Of a stretch of 24,671 nt of DNA, positions 20,211 through 24,671 are shown one piece after another. A program made the translations under genes and the position numbers. Under the pieces are notes generated by a model. The model searched no databases, was not told the origin of the DNA, and was given only the letters and a program-made list of their open reading frames with translations. This DNA comes from a virus: positions 1 to 24,671 of IMG/VR virus record IMGVR_UViG_3300009137_000006. One strand, written 5' to 3'. Position 1 is the first letter of the stretch. Every line of letters begins with the position of its first letter.

Positions 20211-20861
20211 ATGGCACAAAACCAAGAGACTGAAATTGGCCCCGTTGACAATTCAGCAAAAGGACTCATCGCATTCGGCGAGCCGTACATGGTACGCGCG
20301 ATATTGGTCGGCGTAGCTGACATCTTGTTTCACCGATGGTCCGTAGAAGGCGTGGAAGCGAAGGGTCGAGCGGCGAAAGGATCAAAGGCGAAGCGTTCCG
20401 ACGATTTAGAAAGTTACGTATGGAGGGACGATCTCGGCCGACTGTGCGTGCCCGGTGAGTACGTCAGGCAATCAGTCATCAATGCGGCCAAGTTCCGACA
20501 AGATCCGCGCAGCCCGCGTAAGTCTGCAATGGACCTATACAAAGCTGGCGTCGTGTCACTCACGCATCTTGCGCCAGTGAATGCGAACGGCACGCCACTC
20601 GATGCGAAGCCACAAGCGTGGGATTACGAGCATCGGTGCCGGGTCACGGTGCAACGCAATGGCATCACGCGGACGCGACCGGCGATGAAAGCAGGTTGGA
20701 CAATCACTTGTGATTTTTTGATCAATTTACCGGAGTATGTCGCACCCGATGCGCTTCATGATGTCCTGGTCAACGCTGGCCGTCTGATCGGTCTGGCTGA
20801 TTTCAGACCGAGCTATGGCCGATTTGCCGTCAAGTCTTTCGAAGGATTGATCCTCGAATAA
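20211..20861 (+). CDS. Unrecognised protein encoded between two pentamer arrays
   Basis: ATG at 20211 has GGAGGG at 20198-20203, which decides the start; the same frame is open back to a GTG at 19881 through the array. The 216-residue product begins with a polar tail, then GEPYMVRAILVGVADILFHR, a basic Lys/Arg patch (about 50-63), WRDDLGRLCVPGEYVRQSVI, a central basic segment, and a conserved-looking end with AGRLIGLADFRPSYGRFAV. The Gly-rich C-terminal loop and the P-G-x(2)-[VI]-R helix recall RAMP/Cas7-like RNA-binding folds, but this is weak. It is the only + strand gene inside the - strand virion operon and looks like an inserted cargo gene. Confidence 0.85.
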   Translation: MAQNQETEIGPVDNSAKGLIAFGEPYMVRAILVGVADILFHRWSVEGVEAKGRAAKGSKAKRSDDLESYVWRDDLGRLCVPGEYVRQSVINAAKFRQDPRSPRKSAMDLYKAGVVSLTHLAPVNANGTPLDAKPQAWDYEHRCRVTVQRNGITRTRPAMKAGWTITCDFLINLPEYVAPDALHDVLVNAGRLIGLADFRPSYGRFAVKSFEGLILE

Positions 20862-20870
20862 CGACCAATT

Positions 20871-21185
20871 GCGGCTCGGCGTGGTGCGGTCGGTCTGGGT
20901 ACGGTTCGGCGTGGTGGGGCATGGTTAGGCTCGCTGGGACAGGACTTGGCACGGCGGGGTAAGGCTAGGTGGGATAAGGCGAGGTACGGTGCGGCATGGC
21001 CAGGTGTGGCAAGGTCGGATTTGCTAAGGCGTGGTAAGGCGTGGCGCACTCAGGCGGGCTAGGATTTGGTCTGGTTCGGCGGGGTGGGGCACGGTCAGGC
21101 AAGCTGTGGCATGGTGCGGTCGGATTAGGCGAGGCAAGGCTAGCTGCGGTGAGTTACGGCAGGATTCGGTATGGCATGGTATGGC
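20871..21185 (+). repeat. Downstream NNGGY pentamer array, 63 units
   Basis: Starting 9 nt after the stop of the cargo gene, 63 successive 5-mers run without an indel. All 63 end in a pyrimidine, 62 have G at the third position and 48 match NNGGY exactly. The longest perfect run is eight units at 20976-21015. The array stops 2 nt before the stop codon (complement of 21188-21190) of the convergent ejection gene. Its phase equals that of the upstream array: the 680 nt between them is a multiple of five. Unlike the upstream array it is broken by many stop codons in all frames. Confidence 0.95.
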
Positions 21186-21187
21186 CC

Positions 21188-21952
21188 TTATCCTCCATAT
21201 AAGGGTACGCTGGTTTTTGTGCTTTGTCCGGCTGAAAGTCCACCGGCGTACAAGTCTCGATATCGGTTCCAGGGATCTTGTGATTGGGTCAAGAAGTTTT
21301 CTTGATACTTTCTGAACGCCCTGTCATATGCTGCGCCGTATTCGCCGGACGCGTAGTCTTGCGCGTACCGATTCAAACTTTTCTGCGTGCCACCACTCAA
21401 AAGTGAACCCTGTGCGGCTGCGCTCCGTTCGAGGGCCTGTTGCCCCATGGCCATACGAGCTTGATAACCGGGCTCGGCTTGTAAGTCTGAAAGCGATGGA
21501 GCTTGGAACGGTGGCGGGATCGCGCCTGGTCCCGTGTAAGGACCACCGCCTGCCCCGCCTGCTCCTGCGCCACCAGCGCCCCCTTGGGGAATCCAAACGG
21601 GATGCCCTTCACCAAAACCGACGCGCACCCACTGCCCATTCGGGAGCTGGATCTTCGTCTGATCACCGACGGCGTTCGGCGGCGTGATCTTGAAGCCGTA
21701 TTGCTGCAACGTCGGAGCGAGTTCGTTGAAGGTCTGTTGATTCCACGGCCGATTCCCGACCAACTGCATGAACCATTGCTGTTCGTTGCCGGGTGTGGGG
21801 CCACCGCCGCCTGTCAACGCGCCGGATTGCGAGCCGTAGACGTTCGGCATGGTCGGTGAACCGGGTGTACCAGCGGTCTGCGTCTGCATGCGGCCCGCTT
21901 GTTGGCTCCACCAATCACTGCCGCCGTCCGTCAACGCGAATTGGTTCGGCAT
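21188..21952 (-). CDS. Putative ejection or internal head protein
   Basis: The ATG at 21952 lies 3 nt after the stop of the upstream gene. The 254-residue product has a Gly/Ser/Pro-rich first half with a strand segment (KIQLPNGQWVRVGFGEGHPV), a Gly/Ala linker near 123-140, and a C-terminal helical module with ARMAMGQQALERSAAAQGSL, SGGTQKSLNRYAQDYASGEY and DPWNRYRDLYAGG. This C-terminal pattern recurs in podovirus proteins that I associate with DNA ejection. The gene ends directly at the border of the pentamer array. Confidence 0.7.
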   Translation of the reverse strand: MPNQFALTDGGSDWWSQQAGRMQTQTAGTPGSPTMPNVYGSQSGALTGGGGPTPGNEQQWFMQLVGNRPWNQQTFNELAPTLQQYGFKITPPNAVGDQTKIQLPNGQWVRVGFGEGHPVWIPQGGAGGAGAGGAGGGPYTGPGAIPPPFQAPSLSDLQAEPGYQARMAMGQQALERSAAAQGSLLSGGTQKSLNRYAQDYASGEYGAAYDRAFRKYQENFLTQSQDPWNRYRDLYAGGLSAGQSTKTSVPLYGG

Positions 21953-21955
21953 GGT

Positions 21956-23071
21956 CTATCCCACCACTTGCGCGCCCGCCTGCTGATAAAATGACACATG
22001 CTCTTGCGGCACGGCTTTGGTGCTCCCATCGGGCGCTCGCATTGTGATCATCTGTCCAACTGAAGCCGGACGCGGCACCGCGGTGCCTTCGGCTGGTCCG
22101 CCTGGTGTCGCGGGTCCGCGCTGACGGATATCCGGCTGCACGGCTCCGGTTTCCGATCCCGTGACGCCGGGCCAGGTCTGCGCGGGAGCAAACTGGCTCG
22201 GATCGAGGCCGAGAATCTGGGCCATCCGTGCCCCAGCGCTCTGACCGAGGTTCATGTAGGGCTGCATCCGAGCATTGAACTGCCCATAGCGTTGCGCTTC
22301 GAGATTCTGGAGGTACTGATCACGTTGCTTGGCGTAGGCCAAGGCTTCGCGGGCGGTCTGGGCTTGAATTTCGGCAGCTTTACTGATCCCGCGAGACTGG
22401 ATGCCCGCCCCGATCAGATTACCCGCCGTGCCGATCACCGCTCCACCTGCGGTACTGCCGAGAAACTTGCCGACGCCGCCCAGCCAGCTACTCGCACCGG
22501 TTCCCGCCGTACCGCCGCTCATTCCAGCAGCCGCTTCGGTCGCGACATCGGCTCCGAGCGCTCCTGTCGCCCCAGTCGTGCCTGCTGCACCGGCCGTGAT
22601 CGGGGCCGTGGCGGCTGGCGCGGCACCGGAGGCCACGCCGGTGCCCGCGCCAGCCTCTCCAGCCCCAGCGGCTCCACCGCCGCCCGTGAGCGCTTGGACG
22701 GCATATGGGGCGACCACGGGGGCCGCCATCAAGGCAATCGTCGTTTTCGGATGCTTTGCGGCCCAGACCAAGGGCGAGAGCGCACTATGGCCCCCTTGCT
22801 CCATACTGACGACCCGGCCGTTCTCAAGCCGATAATCGGTGTCCCCTACGCGAACGGTGGTCGATTGACCGCTCCGCAGCGCCGTTTGAATGCGCGGATC
22901 TTGCAGCTCGGCGCGCACCTCTGGCGAGAGGTTCGGATTGCTCGGGTCGGTGGCCGCATACCGATGGGCCGCTTGATAGAGGCGCGCTTCGGCCAACGTC
23001 ATGGCGACGGGGCCATTCGGGGTAGGGACCCAAATCTTGCCGGCCGGGGGTGAGGCGTAACGGTTCGCCAT
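21956..23071 (-). CDS. Putative ejection protein with Ala/Gly-rich membrane-active segment
   Basis: The 371-residue protein starts MANRYASPPAGKIWVPTPNG and has a hydrophobic stretch near residues 110-130 (TTIALMAAPVVAPYAVQALT). A long Gly/Ala-rich region and a second glycine zipper (GSTAGGAVIGTAGNLIGAGI) follow, then a helix with AREALAYAKQRDQYLQNLEA and an end with MITMRAPDGSTKAV. The combination of Ala/Gly membrane segments and the A-Y-x-x-x-R-D helix is typical of proteins next to P22-like tail genes that may form the ejection channel. No good Shine-Dalgarno precedes the ATG; a small hairpin does. Confidence 0.7.
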   Translation of the reverse strand: MANRYASPPAGKIWVPTPNGPVAMTLAEARLYQAAHRYAATDPSNPNLSPEVRAELQDPRIQTALRSGQSTTVRVGDTDYRLENGRVVSMEQGGHSALSPLVWAAKHPKTTIALMAAPVVAPYAVQALTGGGGAAGAGEAGAGTGVASGAAPAATAPITAGAAGTTGATGALGADVATEAAAGMSGGTAGTGASSWLGGVGKFLGSTAGGAVIGTAGNLIGAGIQSRGISKAAEIQAQTAREALAYAKQRDQYLQNLEAQRYGQFNARMQPYMNLGQSAGARMAQILGLDPSQFAPAQTWPGVTGSETGAVQPDIRQRGPATPGGPAEGTAVPRPASVGQMITMRAPDGSTKAVPQEHVSFYQQAGAQVVG

Positions 23072-23075
23072 GTGT

Positions 23076-23124
23076 TCGGTTTTCCCGAAATCGTGTCAGA
23101 TCGCGCGATTATGTGCTGATTTCG
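23076..23124. promoter_or_regulatory. Nested inverted repeats in the tail fibre / ejection gene gap
   Basis: The 92-nt gap 23072-23163 holds three symmetries. TTCGG (from 23075) with CCGAA (to 23089) can form a hairpin just before the ATG at 23071. CGAAATC (23086-23092) and GATTTCG (23118-23124) are inverted and 25 nt apart. Between them lies the palindrome ATCGCGCGAT (23100-23109). An operator, processing site or attenuator is possible. I see no well-spaced promoter on the - strand. Confidence 0.35.
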
Positions 23125-23163
23125 ATGTAAAGTATCCTGTTTTTCTGTCGATTCGAACACTTC

Positions 23164-23904
23164 TCATATTCGCGCCAGCGCCCAAAATGTCGTCCCGTCC
23201 CCTTGCATAAGCACGCTGTTGTACTGGGCCGCGAGTGTTGGATTGACGACGCCATCGATGGTGCCCGTCAACGTGACGGCATTGGCTGAAGCGTCTGTTT
23301 TTTTAACACACAGAATCCGCCCGCTTGTGGGCGTTGGCAGCGTGATCGTTACGGCTCCGGCTGTGGCATTCACCAGAATCGTCCAATCCGTCGAGAGGAC
23401 GGTATACGGCGAGTCCGCGAAGACCTTCGTGACAACTTGATGGGTCACGTTCGTGCCGGTGACGGCCGTCAGCGCCGCAGCATTCAAGGCCGGGAGGGTG
23501 CCACTCAGCACCGCCGCATTCAGCGCCGTGAGGGCTGCCCCAGAGATCGCTGGCAGAGCACCCACCAAATTGCTGGATGTGAGCGATGTCAGCGCCGAGC
23601 CATCGAGGGCTGGCAAGGCTCCGGTCAGATCCGCGCTCGGAATCGTGGCGGAACTCTGCACCGCTGCCACGGCTCCAGCCACCGTCATGCTCAAATGCCC
23701 GGCGGTCAAGGTGCCGAGCGAAAACTCGTCGGTCAGACTCGGATTACTGGTCAGAACTAGATACCGAGCGTTAGCCGGCGCAACTGCATATGTGACAGTC
23801 TGCTGGAGATCGACGTAAAAACGATTCCACAGCGCATTGACCTGCCCGCTTTGGTCCGCGAGCGGAGTGTTGACGGGTGGTGGCGCAATCGCCGTGCTGC
23901 TCAT
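23164..23904 (-). CDS. Tail fibre-like protein
   Basis: The 246-residue protein begins with a short domain (NALWNRFYVDLQQTVTYA), passes through degenerate repeats rich in G-x-L-P-A-L and A-A-L-T (residues about 90-155, for example DLTGALPALDGSALTSL), and ends with a beta domain (AVTITLPTPTSGRILCVKKT) and a GDGTTFWALA tail. Such repeats build the extended trimeric beta shafts of phage fibres. Its ATG directly follows the TAG of the gp10-like gene, so it is in the same operon. Host receptor binding is the likely role. Confidence 0.8.
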   Translation of the reverse strand: MSSTAIAPPPVNTPLADQSGQVNALWNRFYVDLQQTVTYAVAPANARYLVLTSNPSLTDEFSLGTLTAGHLSMTVAGAVAAVQSSATIPSADLTGALPALDGSALTSLTSSNLVGALPAISGAALTALNAAVLSGTLPALNAAALTAVTGTNVTHQVVTKVFADSPYTVLSTDWTILVNATAGAVTITLPTPTSGRILCVKKTDASANAVTLTGTIDGVVNPTLAAQYNSVLMQGDGTTFWALARI

Positions 23905-24603
23905 CTAAAGTGCGCCGCTCCCCTGCGTGATTTTCAACCACAGGCCCGGCCCAAACCGCACGGGCACGGGATCACTTCCGCTGATCTCAAACACGAAGCG
24001 ATCCATCCGCACGCGCCCCAGTCGATGCCACACACATCGGGTGAAGTACTCCCCCATGCGCCCGAGTCGTGCGGAGATCGCGGGCGTCCACGTCTGCCCT
24101 GCATCACGACTCACACGCGCGAGCACGGTGGGATTGACGCCTTGCCCTGTTGACGTGCCGATGCCGACTTGGACTCCAAGCTCCACTTGATCCAAAAAGC
24201 CGATGTCCGCTTCGGCGGAAAGATACGGCGCTCGGCGCAGCCAGCGCATCATCGCTCCGTTTTCCGTGAACAGGCTCAAATCAAGGACATAAATGTCCCC
24301 GGTTTCGTAGTCACCGCAAATCAATCCCGCCGATGTGCTCGCCAATCCACGCACACGCCAGCGCAGGAAGATGGCCAGCGTTTCATCCCACGTCCCGCGT
24401 TGGTGCCAGAGTTGTTCTTTCGTGTCATACACCCAGGTTTGCCCGCACGTACCAGCACACGGCACGGTCCACGCGATGAAGGTATGGCCTTCAGCGGAAT
24501 AACAGAGCGCTTCCACGTCATCGAGATTTGTGGCTTGGGCGACGGCAAAGTCAATCGCATCGGTGCTGATCGGCTGCGCTTGCCCTTCCGTCGCGCGGAC
24601 CAT
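23905..24603 (-). CDS. P22 gp10-like tail/DNA-stabilisation protein, C-terminal part
   Basis: From the first ATG after an in-frame TAG the frame gives 232 residues. The sequence resembles the C-terminal half of the P22 gp10 family of packaged-DNA stabilisation proteins, which plug the portal: GQAQPISTDAIDFAVAQ, an AEGHTFIAW strand, CGQTWVYDTKEQLWHQRGTW and later GLICGDYETGDIYVLDL. Homologues are about twice as long, so the true gene should start beyond the window. The protein would sit at the head-tail junction. It ends with TAG immediately before the tail fibre start. The break by TAG is treated separately. Confidence 0.75.
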   Translation of the reverse strand: MVRATEGQAQPISTDAIDFAVAQATNLDDVEALCYSAEGHTFIAWTVPCAGTCGQTWVYDTKEQLWHQRGTWDETLAIFLRWRVRGLASTSAGLICGDYETGDIYVLDLSLFTENGAMMRWLRRAPYLSAEADIGFLDQVELGVQVGIGTSTGQGVNPTVLARVSRDAGQTWTPAISARLGRMGEYFTRCVWHRLGRVRMDRFVFEISGSDPVPVRFGPGLWLKITQGSGAL

Positions 24604-24671
24604 ATAGGCCCGGCCTTGCTAATTCTGCGAGACGAAGTAGAGGGCGTGACCAGCAGTCGCCCAAGCATCCG
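24604..24671 (-). pseudogene. Upstream continuation of the gp10-like frame, interrupted by an amber codon
   Basis: The same reading frame continues upstream as DAWATAGHALYFVSQN, then TAG (complement of 24619-24621), then QGRAYM into the annotated protein. The peptide before the TAG has the strand pattern expected of this family, so the stop appears to cut a real gene. CAG (Gln) to TAG is a one-base change. The gene may be broken, misread, or suppressed. Confidence 0.5.

Noticed and set aside
19946-21185. CRISPR array
   Set aside because: Units are 5 nt with no constant repeat and spacer structure, and no Cas genes are present.
21185-21205. Hairpin CCCTTAT/ATAAGGG at the end of the downstream array as a terminator
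   Set aside because: It lies almost wholly inside the last codons of the - strand ejection gene and has no U-run; pairing is probably incidental.
23905-24671. General TAG-to-Gln recoding in this phage
   Set aside because: Many genes in the window end in TAG followed at once by another gene start, so TAG works as a normal stop here.

Overview
This window is a stretch of a tailed-phage (Caudoviricetes) genome or prophage with a P22-like, short-tailed (podovirus) head and injection apparatus. The recognisable hallmarks are a small and a large terminase subunit, a P22-type portal of 776 residues, a scaffold, a P22-type coat protein, a C-terminal piece of a P22 gp10-like tail/DNA-stabilisation protein, a tail fibre and several glycine/alanine-rich proteins that look like DNA-ejection proteins. 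The DNA is moderately GC-rich. No integrase, repressor, tRNA or host gene is visible, so neither the host nor the lifestyle can be named. The density of small overlapping phage ORFs and two free-standing HNH endonucleases suits an environmental phage.

Layout. Positions 1-868 hold three small overlapping + strand genes of unknown function. Positions 845-2464 hold a - strand lysis module: a short Cys-containing ORF, a SleB-type cell wall hydrolase, a 33-residue one-span membrane protein and a small helical protein. It is interrupted by a + strand HNH gene. Positions 2518-15660 are the + strand packaging and head operon: TerS-like, TerL, five small proteins, portal, a second HNH gene, scaffold, coat, then a run of beta-rich proteins ending in an 865-residue mosaic protein. 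Positions 15661-15832 carry a sigma70-like promoter and a folded RNA of about 100 nt leading into three small + strand genes. Positions 16569-16944 hold two small - strand ORFs meeting them head-on, and a 26-residue membrane peptide with an excellent Shine-Dalgarno lies at 17020. From 17103 to the end the window is a - strand virion operon, read right to left: gp10-like protein, tail fibre, two ejection-type proteins, then two larger internal-virion-type proteins.

The most unusual feature is at 19946-21185. Inside the - strand virion operon sits one + strand gene (20211-20861) of unknown function. It is bracketed by two long arrays of a degenerate pentamer NNGGY: 49 units upstream and 63 downstream. 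Neither array has a single indel, every fifth base is a pyrimidine in all 112 units, and the two leading bases are almost free. Both arrays are in the same 5-nt phase although 680 nt separate them. This is not a decaying microsatellite. It looks like a spacing-constrained nucleic-acid element (serial two-tetrad G-quadruplex motif, protein-binding ruler, or C-rich Rho-loading strand in antisense) paired with its own gene. It is the best candidate for an undescribed system here.

Other points worth following are the structured RNA at 15708-15807, a non-canonical Walker A in TerL with the lysine at the first position of the loop, an in-frame amber codon inside the gp10-like gene, and the assembly of the 865-residue tail protein from domains that also exist as separate neighbouring genes.
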